Origin: Acidobacteriota bacterium
Lineage (GTDB): Bacteria; Acidobacteriota; Terriglobia; Terriglobales; Acidobacteriaceae
Direction: 5' to 3'
Length of the DNA: 15,659 nucleotides
Assembly: GCA_025353435.1 (NCBI GenBank)
Contig: JANXQR010000359.1
Coordinates: 1-15,659 of the forward strand
The translations under genes were made by a program, and so were the position numbers. Below, in pieces: positions 6,092-15,659 of the stretch. The notes under the pieces were generated by a model. The model worked only from the letters and a program-made list of their open reading frames with translations. It ran no database searches and was not told where the DNA came from. Each line of letters starts with the position of its first letter. The first letter of the stretch is position 1.

Positions 6092-8185
6092 ATGCCTATT
6101 CTTCCCCAGGGTCGCTTGCGGGTGCGACCGGTTTTGCTCGTGGTAATTCTGATCACCCTGGTTCAGGCAGCTCGCGCCGTAAGCGTCGAAAGCGGGGATT
6201 TTCATGCTCGCATCGGTAACTCGGTGGTGGTGCTTACCGGACCCTGGAAGTTCCAGCCGGGAGACAATCCGGCGTGGGCCGAGCTCAAGTTTGACGATTC
6301 TGGATGGCGGCCGGTTGATCTGACTCCTCCTGATCGCTCCTATGATCCGGTGACCGGCGCCAGCGGCTTTACGCCGGGATGGACCGCGTATGGATACCCG
6401 AACCTCACTGGATTTGCCTGGTACCGCATGCAGGTTGACCTGGAGAACGACACGCAAACACTCGAGCCCACTCCTCTGGCCATTACCATGCCGGTTAACT
6501 TCGACGATGCGTATCAAGTGTTTGTGAACGGACAAATGGTCGGGGAATTCGGACATTTCACGTCCAAACAGCCCCAGTTCTACAATGCTCAACCGCGGTC
6601 ATTCCCGCTGCCAAAAGGAGTAAGAAGCGGCCCTCTCCTCATCGCGATCCGCATGTGGATGGACCCGTCGACACCGCTCAGTTCACAGGATGCAGGCGGC
6701 CCCCATGGTCCTCCCATGTTCGGACAGGCGTCAGCCATTGACGCCATGCTGCGGCTGGAGTGGGATGCTGTCAATCGCACGGAAGTGGGCAATCTTCTGA
6801 ACGCAATCCTGATGATTCTGGCGGCCTTACTCGGGCTGGTCCTTTACTGGCTCGATCGCAAGGACCCCGCCTACTTCTGGCTGGCGATGGCGTGCCTCAC
6901 GACGTTCTTGACCCGGTTCAGCACTGTACTGGGTTACTACACCGTCACTCTGCCCATGGTGCAGGAAGTGATTCTTCAGGACGTTATATTCCAGTCGTTG
7001 TCGATGGGGCTTTGGGCGCTTTTCTGGGGATACTGGTTCCGGCTCGGCGGCTTCAAGAGGACTGCCAAACTGATCGTGTTGCTGGTTTGTGTCTCATCGC
7101 TGTGCATTGCCCTCCTGCGCTCACCGATATATGGCAACCTGGTTCCCTTGACCGCGTCGAGTTGGCTTGTTCCGGTTTCGCTCGTGCTCAAGATCGCGCT
7201 GGGACTGGTTTTGCTGTGGATCACATTTCGAGGGATTCGTACGCGCGGGACAGAGGGATGGCTTGCTTTGGCGCCAATCCTGCTGACAATCGGCTGGCAG
7301 TACCAGGAAGAGATTGAGGTGATGCACATCCCCACCATTGTCCGAATCTACGGAGTCACCATGACGGAGGGCGCTCTTGGTTCGCTGTTGATGCTGGCCA
7401 TCATCACCATCCTGATGATGTACCGGTTTATTCGCTCACAGCGCGAACGCGAGCAATGGCGCACCGAGATTGAACAGGCCCGGCAGGTGCAGCAGGTCTT
7501 GATTCCGGAGGCGCTCCCGAAAGTGCCCGGATTCAAGCTGGCAAGTGAGTATCGGCCGGCACAGCAGGTGGGTGGCGATTTCTTCCAGATTCTGGCGCTG
7601 GATGGCGGAGGCGTTCTGGCTGTCATCGGCGACGTGAGCGGCAAGGGAATGCCCGCTGCCATGACGGTGAGCCTGCTTGTGGGCACTGTGCGAACGCTCG
7701 CTCACTTCACGACTAACCCGGGCGAAATTGTAGCGGCAATGAACGTGCGCATGCTGGCGCGCATGCAAGGTGGGTTTACGACCTGCCTGGTGTTGCGCCT
7801 GGATGCGAATGGGGCTCTGACCGTAGCCAACGCGGGCCACCTATCGCCCTACTGCAACGGCAAGGAATTGACAGTGGAAGCCGGGCTTCCGCTCGGGCTG
7901 ACCGCCGATGCGGAATACCCCGAATCGCGCTTCCGGTTGGAGTTGTCGGAGCAATTGACGGTGCTTACCGATGGAATTGTGGAGGCGCGGAGTCGCAGCG
8001 GCGAACTCTTCGGATTCGATCGGACCGCGGCCATTGCTTCAAAGTCGGCGGCATCTATAGCTCAGGCGGCGCAGGAATTCGGACAAGACGACGACATCAC
8101 CGTGCTCACGCTGACACGACTTGCATTGGGTGACGAGGCGGCAACGGTCGTCGGAAGCACAATTCTGTCCCCTACACCGGCTTGA
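6092..8185 (+). CDS. Membrane-anchored PP2C/SpoIIE (RsbU-type) protein serine phosphatase
   Basis: 697 residues. A signal/anchor (12-29) leads to an extracytoplasmic beta-sandwich resembling a galactose-binding/7TMR-DISM extracellular domain (about 36-190; GPWKFQPGDNPAW, FDDSGWRPVDL, DAYQVFVNGQMVGEFG). Then come about seven hydrophobic spans (235-254, 260-280, 297-316, 324-342, 356-378, 388-403, 425-445) and a short charged helix (447-470). The C-terminal SpoIIE/PP2C domain (466-676) keeps its metal-binding Asp residues: D496 in GGDFF, D514 in GDVSGKG, D627 in LTDG, and D666-D668 in GQDDD. It also has NAGHLSPY (580-587). Known role of the family: dephosphorylating anti-anti-sigma (STAS) proteins in partner-switching control of sigma factors. 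No RsbV/RsbW partner lies in the window, so its target is unknown. The stop is 3 nt from that of the convergent neighbour. Confidence 0.9.
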   Translation: MPILPQGRLRVRPVLLVVILITLVQAARAVSVESGDFHARIGNSVVVLTGPWKFQPGDNPAWAELKFDDSGWRPVDLTPPDRSYDPVTGASGFTPGWTAYGYPNLTGFAWYRMQVDLENDTQTLEPTPLAITMPVNFDDAYQVFVNGQMVGEFGHFTSKQPQFYNAQPRSFPLPKGVRSGPLLIAIRMWMDPSTPLSSQDAGGPHGPPMFGQASAIDAMLRLEWDAVNRTEVGNLLNAILMILAALLGLVLYWLDRKDPAYFWLAMACLTTFLTRFSTVLGYYTVTLPMVQEVILQDVIFQSLSMGLWALFWGYWFRLGGFKRTAKLIVLLVCVSSLCIALLRSPIYGNLVPLTASSWLVPVSLVLKIALGLVLLWITFRGIRTRGTEGWLALAPILLTIGWQYQEEIEVMHIPTIVRIYGVTMTEGALGSLLMLAIITILMMYRFIRSQREREQWRTEIEQARQVQQVLIPEALPKVPGFKLASEYRPAQQVGGDFFQILALDGGGVLAVIGDVSGKGMPAAMTVSLLVGTVRTLAHFTTNPGEIVAAMNVRMLARMQGGFTTCLVLRLDANGALTVANAGHLSPYCNGKELTVEAGLPLGLTADAEYPESRFRLELSEQLTVLTDGIVEARSRSGELFGFDRTAAIASKSAASIAQAAQEFGQDDDITVLTLTRLALGDEAATVVGSTILSPTPA

Positions 8186-8188
8186 CGC

Positions 8189-10210
8189 TCACCAGCGAAG
8201 GACCGGCAGCAGAGCAGAGTAGTCGTCGGTCCAGACGCGCAGGCCTGGTTTGAGGCGGGGCGCGAAAGCATGAGCGGCAACCCTGGGTAGTTCAAAAAAG
8301 GCGGGGTTGTCGGTGACGAGGATCCATGTGGAGCCGAACTCGCCGGGGGTCTGATTGGAAACCGTTGAAAAGAGGCGAGCCTCAAGGCCGCTGGATTCGG
8401 CGAGCAGTGCAATGGGTGGCCCTAAATTGATGTGCTGATTGGAAATGTGGAAGGCCAGAATGCCCCCCGGGGCGAGATGGCGGCGATAAAGAGCGAGCGC
8501 TTCGCTGGTGAGCAGGTGAACGGGAATCGCATCGCCTGAGAACGCGTCGACGACCAGCACGTCAAAGCCCTGAGGAGGCTCGCTTGCCAGAGAAGTGCGG
8601 GCGTCCCCGGAAACTATGTCGATTTGCGCGCCGGAATCGCGAATGAAAGTGAAGGCATTGCGTGCAATGGGCTCGACCGCTGGATTGATCTCGTAGAAAC
8701 GGATGTGGTCGCCGGGTCGACCGTACGCGGCAATTGTGCCGGCGCCGAGACCGATGACGCCGATGTTTCGCGGTCGGACGGCACAACAATTGTCGAGCGC
8801 CAGACCGACGCCAGAGCCCGGAGCGTAATAAGTGGTGGGCGTGTGGCGCAACTCCTCAGTACCGAAGATCTGCGTGCCATGTTGGATGGATCCGTTGAGC
8901 AGCGTGCGAACCGTAGCGCCGGGATAGCTGAGGTCCTGAGTAACGCGAAGGCTGGCATAGAAGTTTCGGATGGCGACTGTGGTGTTGTGCTGGTAGGCAG
9001 CGCGGACCCAGAACACGAGCACCAGCATGGCGCAACTGGCGACAATCCACAGCATGCGCTGGCTCCAGGCTCCGCGCCAGTTAACGGCGAGCGCCAGTAG
9101 GGCCGTGACCATGAAGGTGAGGGGCAGGTCGAGATTCAGAGTGAACAGGAGCGGCGAAGCGATGCCGATGAGGAAGGAGCCGAGCGCGCCTCCGGCGGCA
9201 AAGAGGAGATAGAAGAGGGTGGCTTCCGAAGAGCGTTGCGGCCGCAATCCGCACGCCGCGCTGTGGCAGAAAAAGCATGCGAAGAAGAGCTCGATGAGGA
9301 AGAAGGTAAGAGTGAGCCAAAGCGGCCAGCTCACATTGGTTCGCGAAAGTGAATAGGCCAGCCCGCCAAGCATCACCACCATCACACGGGCAATGATGGC
9401 CCACGGCAACATCATGCGAAACTGGAAAGCGAGAATCAGCGTGAGCAGATACACAATGAGTGGCAGAACCCACAGCAATGGAATCGCCGCAACATTAGAG
9501 GTCAAATAGCTGGTGACGGCGCTGAGTTGCATGGCTGCACCCATCGGCAGCAGGACCCATAGCGCCTTGTGCCACAGGGGCGCGGGGGGAGCATCCACTT
9601 CATCTGGCAACTCTTTTGTAGCCGTTGTGGTGGCGCGCATCTTGAGCGTCAGCCAGGCGGAGATGAGCGCAAATGCGGCAAATCCTGCCGCGAATAAAAT
9701 GCGCTGGGCGCGCAACGTGAGTTGCGGTTCGATGAGCGTTGGATAGGCAGCGAGCGCGAGCAAAGAAGCGAGATTCGAGAGAGCGTAGAGACGGTAAGGA
9801 ATCGCAGAGCCCTGCATGCGCGACCACCACACCTGCATCAGTGGACTGGTGGCTGAGAGGGTGAGGAAAGGGAGGCCAATGGTGAGGGAGAGTACAGCAA
9901 AGACAGCAGCAATGGGGTGTTGATCGCCGATCTGCGTGGTCAGGGGCCGGACGGCCCATGCGATTGCGCAGGCTGCCGCTGCGGCCAGGACGAGGAGGTG
10001 CGGCGCGGCGATTGCGCGATGGGCCAGCCAGTGAGCGTAGAGATAGCCGGCCAGGAGCGCCGTCTGAAAGAAGACCAGGCAGGTGATCCACACTGCTGCT
10101 GAGCCGCCGAGTGCTGGCAGGAGTTGGCGGGCCGCGATGGGCTCCACAAGGAACAGCAGGAAAGCGGCCAGAAACACGCAGCCGCTGAACAGCAAACGCG
10201 GACGGAACAT
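8189..10210 (-). CDS. Polytopic membrane protein fused to spermidine-synthase-like domain
   Basis: 673 residues. Residues 1-405 carry about ten to twelve hydrophobic segments (for example 7-27, 38-60, 70-88, 101-121, 144-160, 170-189, 215-234, 243-262, 268-286, 297-316, 332-352, 361-376, 387-402). These form the membrane part of the widespread fused spermidine-synthase family. The C-terminal domain (about 415-673) is a Rossmann-type aminopropyltransferase-like fold: SAM-site glycines GLGAG (487-491), acidic strand end FYEINP (505-510), GDAR (535-538), VVDAFSGD (553-560), and the terminal TDDYSALLPVLRW. The active-site signature of true spermidine synthases (D-S-T-D-P) is replaced by DAFSGD, so polyamine synthesis is not proven. 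GAGGA lies 4 nt before the ATG. It is a single gene with about 220 nt upstream before the end of purF. Confidence 0.85.
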   Translation of the reverse strand: MFRPRLLFSGCVFLAAFLLFLVEPIAARQLLPALGGSAAVWITCLVFFQTALLAGYLYAHWLAHRAIAAPHLLVLAAAAACAIAWAVRPLTTQIGDQHPIAAVFAVLSLTIGLPFLTLSATSPLMQVWWSRMQGSAIPYRLYALSNLASLLALAAYPTLIEPQLTLRAQRILFAAGFAAFALISAWLTLKMRATTTATKELPDEVDAPPAPLWHKALWVLLPMGAAMQLSAVTSYLTSNVAAIPLLWVLPLIVYLLTLILAFQFRMMLPWAIIARVMVVMLGGLAYSLSRTNVSWPLWLTLTFFLIELFFACFFCHSAACGLRPQRSSEATLFYLLFAAGGALGSFLIGIASPLLFTLNLDLPLTFMVTALLALAVNWRGAWSQRMLWIVASCAMLVLVFWVRAAYQHNTTVAIRNFYASLRVTQDLSYPGATVRTLLNGSIQHGTQIFGTEELRHTPTTYYAPGSGVGLALDNCCAVRPRNIGVIGLGAGTIAAYGRPGDHIRFYEINPAVEPIARNAFTFIRDSGAQIDIVSGDARTSLASEPPQGFDVLVVDAFSGDAIPVHLLTSEALALYRRHLAPGGILAFHISNQHINLGPPIALLAESSGLEARLFSTVSNQTPGEFGSTWILVTDNPAFFELPRVAAHAFAPRLKPGLRVWTDDYSALLPVLRW

Positions 10211-10288
10211 TGATTCCTCATGCTGCGCGAATGGCCACCATTTGCGGCATTACCTACTTCTCTTCGTTTGCGCAGAGGACTTGACTTG

Positions 10289-10302
10289 CGGATGCTATCA
10301 CA
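10289..10302 (-). promoter_or_regulatory. Shared 14-bp upstream motif, copy 2 (candidate extended -10)
   Basis: Minus-strand TGTGATAGCATCCG followed 4 nt later by TCAA, identical to the copy at 5982-5995 and here 78 nt before the start of the spermidine-synthase-like gene. The orientation toward the gene is the same in both copies. TGATAGCAT fits an extended -10; no clear -35 is seen. Confidence 0.4.
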
Positions 10303-10383
10303 ATTCGCATTTGCATCGCGGAAGTCGCCCATGACTGAATCTGAATTACATGTTGCTTCCCACTACAGGCGTTGTGGCCTTTC

Positions 10384-10419
10384 AAAACTGCGCCGCCGAG
10401 TTCACCGCGAAGGCGGCAG
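10384..10419 (-). terminator. Candidate intrinsic terminator after purL-purF
   Basis: About 12 nt past the purF stop, the minus strand reads CTGCCGCC, a 14-nt loop, then GGCGGCGCAG and TTTTG. The arms pair over 8 bp (CTG/CAG plus CCGCC/GGCGG) with a 2-nt bulge. The T-run is only four long and a competing small hairpin (CCGC/GCGG) exists, so confidence is moderate. Confidence 0.4.
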
Positions 10420-10431
10420 ATCGAGCTTGAG

Positions 10432-11960
10432 CTATACGCCCGCAGTCGCCGGCAGAATGTCTTCGACGTCCACCCATTGTGTCGGATAGTTGCCGGTGTA
10501 ACAGGCCACGCAGAAGCCGGTGCCTTCGTCGCCACCGCAGGCCTTGGTCATGCCGTCAAGCGAGAGATAGGCCAGCGAATCGGCCTCAATGAACTCGCGA
10601 ATCTCCTCGACGGTTTTGTTGGCGGCTATAAGATCGCGTTTGGACGGCGTATCGACTCCATAAAAACAGGGGGACACGGTCGGTGGGCAGCTGATGCGCA
10701 GGTGCACTTCCTTGGCGCCGGCGCCTCTCACCATGCGTACAATTTTTCGCGATGTGGTGCCGCGGATGATGGAGTCGTCAATCAGAATGACGCGCTTGCC
10801 TTCGAGCAGATTGCGCACAGGGTTGAGCTTAAGCTTTACGCCGAAATCGCGCACCCGCTGCTCTGGCTCAATAAATGTGCGGCCAACATAGTGATTGCGG
10901 ATCAGTCCAAAACGGAAGGGCACACCGGCCTGCTCAGCATAACCAATGGCTGCAGTCACTCCGGAATCCGGCACAGGAACAATCACATCGGCGGGCACGT
11001 GCGACTCACGGGCAAGTTGGCGCCCCATCTGGTCGCGGCTTTCCTGCACCCAGCGGCCGTAAATCTTGCTGTCGGGCCGCGCAAAATACACGTGCTCGAA
11101 GATGCAGCTGGTCTGCTGCACCCCAGTTGAATATTGGCGGCTGGTTACGCCATCATCGGTCACCATCACGAGTTCGCCAGGGAGCACATCGCGCTCGTAA
11201 TCGGCGCGCAAAAGGTCGAAGGCGCATGTCTCGGACGCAAACACAATTGTGTCTGGACCATCTGTGTTGTGGATGCGACCCATCGAAAGTGGCCGGAAGC
11301 CGCGTGGATCGCGGGCGGCAAAGATGCGGTCGCGCGTCATCATCACAATTGAGAACGCGCCCTCAACCTGCGAAAGCGAATCTGCGATGGCGTCGACGAG
11401 TGAGCCGGCGCGTGAATGCGCGATCAACTGCACGATGATTTCGGAGTCTGAAGTGGTCTGAAAGTAGGCGCCCGCGCGCTCCAGCCGCGTACGCAGGTTG
11501 CCCAGGTTCACCAGGTTGCCGTTGTGCGCGATAGCGATGAGGCCCTTCGTCGATTCCACGCGAATAGGCTGCGCGTTCAGAAGCGCCGAGTCCCCGGTGG
11601 TGGAGTAGCGCGTATGGCCGATCGCCATGTGGCCAGGCAGCTTCTGCAGCACGTCGTCAGTGAAAATTTCTGACACTAACCCCATGCCCTTGATGTTGGC
11701 CAGGTGGTGCCCATCGGCGCTGGCAATGCCCGCCGACTCCTGGCCACGATGCTGCAGCGCATAGAGTCCGAGATAAGCCTGGCGCGCCGCATCAGGATGG
11801 CCGTGAATGGCGACCACGCCACACTCTTCGCGCAGCTTGGGATCTTCAACATCGGGCTCGGGGTGGGATGGGGCTGCGCCGCGGATAACCGCTGCAGCCG
11901 CGGACTTGATACTCTCGGAGGCGTCGACTTCTCCGGACACTCCTTGATAAAGCAACCGCT

Positions 11961-11964
<4 letters not shown>
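10432..11964 (-). CDS. purF: Amidophosphoribosyltransferase PurF
   Basis: 510 residues. It catalyses the first committed step of de novo purine synthesis: PRPP plus glutamine to phosphoribosylamine. The N-terminal propeptide (1-47) is expected to be removed to expose the nucleophile Cys48 (EECGVVAI). The Ntn glutaminase domain follows, with QHRGQESAGI (71-80), GHTRYST (116-122), HNGN (147-150) and SDSE (172-175). The phosphoribosyltransferase domain has PVPDSG (330-335) and the PRPP loop VILIDDSIIRGTTS (392-405). Cysteines 287, 433, 485 and 488 match the 4Fe-4S ligand pattern of the Bacillus-type enzyme, suggesting an oxygen-sensitive cluster. The start overlaps the purL stop as ATGA, so translation is probably coupled. 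The propeptide of 47 residues is longer than in most homologues; a later start in the stretch before Cys48 cannot be excluded. Confidence 0.97.
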
Positions 11965-14456
<2,492 letters not shown>

Positions 14457-14573
14457 TGTCGCATGGCGTTCACACCTTCACGGCGCGCAGAGATTGATGC
14501 GATGCCCCAAACCCACCGACAGGTTTCGACTGGCATCCGCTTCCGGCACTGGCCTTTCGTATCAACGCTATGC

Positions 14574-14579
14574 GATACT
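14574..14579 (+). promoter_or_regulatory. Candidate -10 of tRNA-Leu
   Basis: TGCGATACT gives an extended -10 (TGn then GATACT) about 20 nt before the tRNA 5' end. No matching -35 hexamer is visible at 16-18 nt spacing. The 143-nt gap 14457-14599 must also hold the purL promoter on the other strand, which I could not locate. Confidence 0.3.
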
Positions 14580-14599
14580 TTGAATGCCCACGCACCCCA

Positions 14600-14686
14600 G
14601 CCGGGATGGCGGAACTGGCAGACGCAGCGGACTCAAAATCCGCCGATCGCAAGGTCGTGGGGGTTCGACCCCCCCTCCCGGCACCA
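14600..14686 (+). tRNA. tRNA-Leu (anticodon CAA)
   Basis: The 87-nt gene folds as a class II tRNA. The acceptor arms GCCGGGA (14600-14606) and TCCCGGC (14676-14682) pair fully, followed by discriminator A and encoded CCA (14684-14686). The anticodon stem GCGGA/TCCGC encloses the loop CTCAAAA, giving anticodon CAA for the UUG codon. A long variable arm (CGA/TCG stem) fits Leu. The T arm GGGGG-TTCGACC-CCCCC is strong. I found no repeat of its 3' end elsewhere in the window, so no integrated element is indicated. Confidence 0.96.
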
Positions 14687-14824
14687 CACCTAAGATAAGC
14701 ACAGTAAATAAGTTAAATGAATTTTCCCATTGCTCATTGACTGTAGTGTTTGGTGGATGAGGACGATCCGAATTCACAGTGGAACGAGCGCCGCTGGGGA
14801 TAGAGCCGCATTTGAGCGTAAGCT

Positions 14825-15659
14825 TCACGGACTTCTTCGGATATATGGCTCGCGGGCCCCTTGCCAGTAGACCGAGAACCGCTCGTCCAACACCTGGTAG
14901 AGGGGCTTCAATTTCATCTCTTGCACCTGGTCAACGGTCCGGAAACGCAGTTCGCCTTCGTCTGTTTTCCTCACCCACGCCGGCTCAGTCCTGGCCTCTT
15001 TACTCGTTTCTGCTCTCACTGCAGAGTCTGCACCTGGTCCAGGCTTGAATTGCGGGATCGACAGGGGCGGCAGGCGGTCCATGTCAGGGCCCTGGTTGTT
15101 GTCGATCATTTCCCGGCTCAGGCCGTCTCGACCCAATTGTGCCGCCAGCACAAGCGGCCCATAGGCCAAAGTAGCCAGTTCCGGACTCCCTACGACTGGC
15201 TCTTGGCGAAGCGCCATCGGCAAACTCACCTCAACCCGGTCACCATTTTTCCAGGTACGGTCAAGAACAAGGTAGCCATCGCTTCCCGCGGCAGACTTCT
15301 CAGGCCGTCCGTTGATTCTCACACTGAAGCCCGTGGTCCAATGCGGGACGCGCACCTTGAGCGCAAATGCGGCTGGCTCTTCGGCGTGCACGACCACGGA
15401 AGTACGCTCCTCCTCGGGAAATCTCGTTTGCTGCACCAGTCTCAAGCGCTTCTCCGGCCAACTCACCTCCGAAGCCACAAACTGGTTCACAAAGAGGCTG
15501 GTCTCGTCATGAAAATAGATCGTGTCCACCAGCTTCGCGTATTCTTCGGCGCCGGTTCCAGTGCAGCACCAGTTCGACTCGAACTGGTCTCCAAAGGTCT
15601 TCCATCCTCCGGGAATCGTGGGAACGTAATACATCAACATGCCATCCATGTTTTGCGTG
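14825..15659 (-). CDS. GH127 (DUF1680) glycoside hydrolase, C-terminal part, 5' end off window
   Basis: The frame is open to the right edge (TQN precedes the first internal Met at 15649), so the N-terminus and true start are missing; about 277 residues are visible. The segment FESNWCCTGTGAEEYAKL matches the cysteine-pair motif of GH127 enzymes. In the characterised beta-L-arabinofuranosidase HypBA1 the equivalent pair includes the nucleophile Cys and a zinc ligand. A beta-sandwich follows (ALKVRVPHWTTGFSVRINGRPE, GYLVLDRTWKNGDRVEVSLPM) with LAYGPLVLAAQLG, and the tail PLYQVLDERFSVYWQ is typical of the family. Likely role: removing L-arabinofuranose or a related sugar from plant glycans; the exact substrate cannot be read from this part. 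It is convergent with tRNA-Leu. Confidence 0.88.
   Translation of the reverse strand, partial: TQNMDGMLMYYVPTIPGGWKTFGDQFESNWCCTGTGAEEYAKLVDTIYFHDETSLFVNQFVASEVSWPEKRLRLVQQTRFPEEERTSVVVHAEEPAAFALKVRVPHWTTGFSVRINGRPEKSAAGSDGYLVLDRTWKNGDRVEVSLPMALRQEPVVGSPELATLAYGPLVLAAQLGRDGLSREMIDNNQGPDMDRLPPLSIPQFKPGPGADSAVRAETSKEARTEPAWVRKTDEGELRFRTVDQVQEMKLKPLYQVLDERFSVYWQGAREPYIRRSP

Noticed and set aside
10220..10489. 89-codon plus-strand frame between purF and the spermidine-synthase-like gene
   Set aside because: It is Arg/Ser-rich, runs into the antisense of purF, and spans the shared motif and the candidate terminator.
14457..14599. Purine-sensing riboswitch upstream of purL
   Set aside because: The leader is short and I could not recognise any purine-aptamer core sequence.
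14470..14652. Minus-strand 60-codon frame upstream of purL
   Set aside because: It is also antisense to the tRNA-Leu gene and has low-complexity Ser/Ala content.
14600..14686. tRNA-Leu as an integration site for a mobile element
   Set aside because: No integrase and no second copy of the tRNA 3' end were seen in the window.
14568..14828. Minus-strand reading frame of 86 codons ending near the GH127 gene
   Set aside because: It runs antisense through the tRNA-Leu gene; such frames over tRNAs are a common false annotation.

Overview
The window looks like a chromosomal segment of a GC-rich bacterium, most likely an Acidobacteriota (Terriglobia-type) genome. That placement is an inference. It rests on the divergent EF-G-like factor, a membrane-anchored RsbU-type phosphatase, a fused membrane/spermidine-synthase-like protein, secreted propeller and GH127 proteins, and a purL-purF pair with a 4Fe-4S-type PurF. 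No rRNA or marker gene is present to fix the taxonomy.

Layout from left to right. (1) 1-1393, minus strand: a gene cut by the left edge. It encodes a PD-(D/E)XK nuclease-like domain fused to a DUF2075 (Schlafen group 3-like) P-loop helicase domain. (2) 1515-2885, plus: a secreted helical-repeat plus beta-propeller protein. (3) 3009-3476, plus: a small unrecognised Cys-containing protein starting at TTG. (4) 3478-5652, minus: an EF-G-like translational GTPase (EF-G2 type) with altered G motifs and a long 5' leader. (5) 6092-8185, plus: an integral-membrane PP2C/SpoIIE phosphatase. (6) 8189-10210, minus: a polytopic membrane protein with a C-terminal spermidine-synthase-like domain. (7) 10432-14456, minus: the purL-purF operon with an ATGA overlap, followed by a candidate terminator. 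(8) 14600-14686, plus: tRNA-Leu(CAA) with encoded CCA. (9) 14825-15659, minus: the C-terminal part of a GH127 (DUF1680) glycoside hydrolase, cut by the right edge.

Most neighbours are convergent or divergent single genes with very short gaps (1 nt between genes 3 and 4, 3 nt between 5 and 6). The only clear operon is purL-purF, which supplies steps 4 and 1 of de novo purine synthesis. No CRISPR array, insertion sequence or duplicated att site was seen. The most unusual items are the nuclease-helicase fusion at the left edge, a 14-bp element (TGTGATAGCATCCG, minus strand) shared by the regions upstream of the EF-G2 and spermidine-synthase-like genes, and the altered nucleotide-binding motifs of EF-G2.
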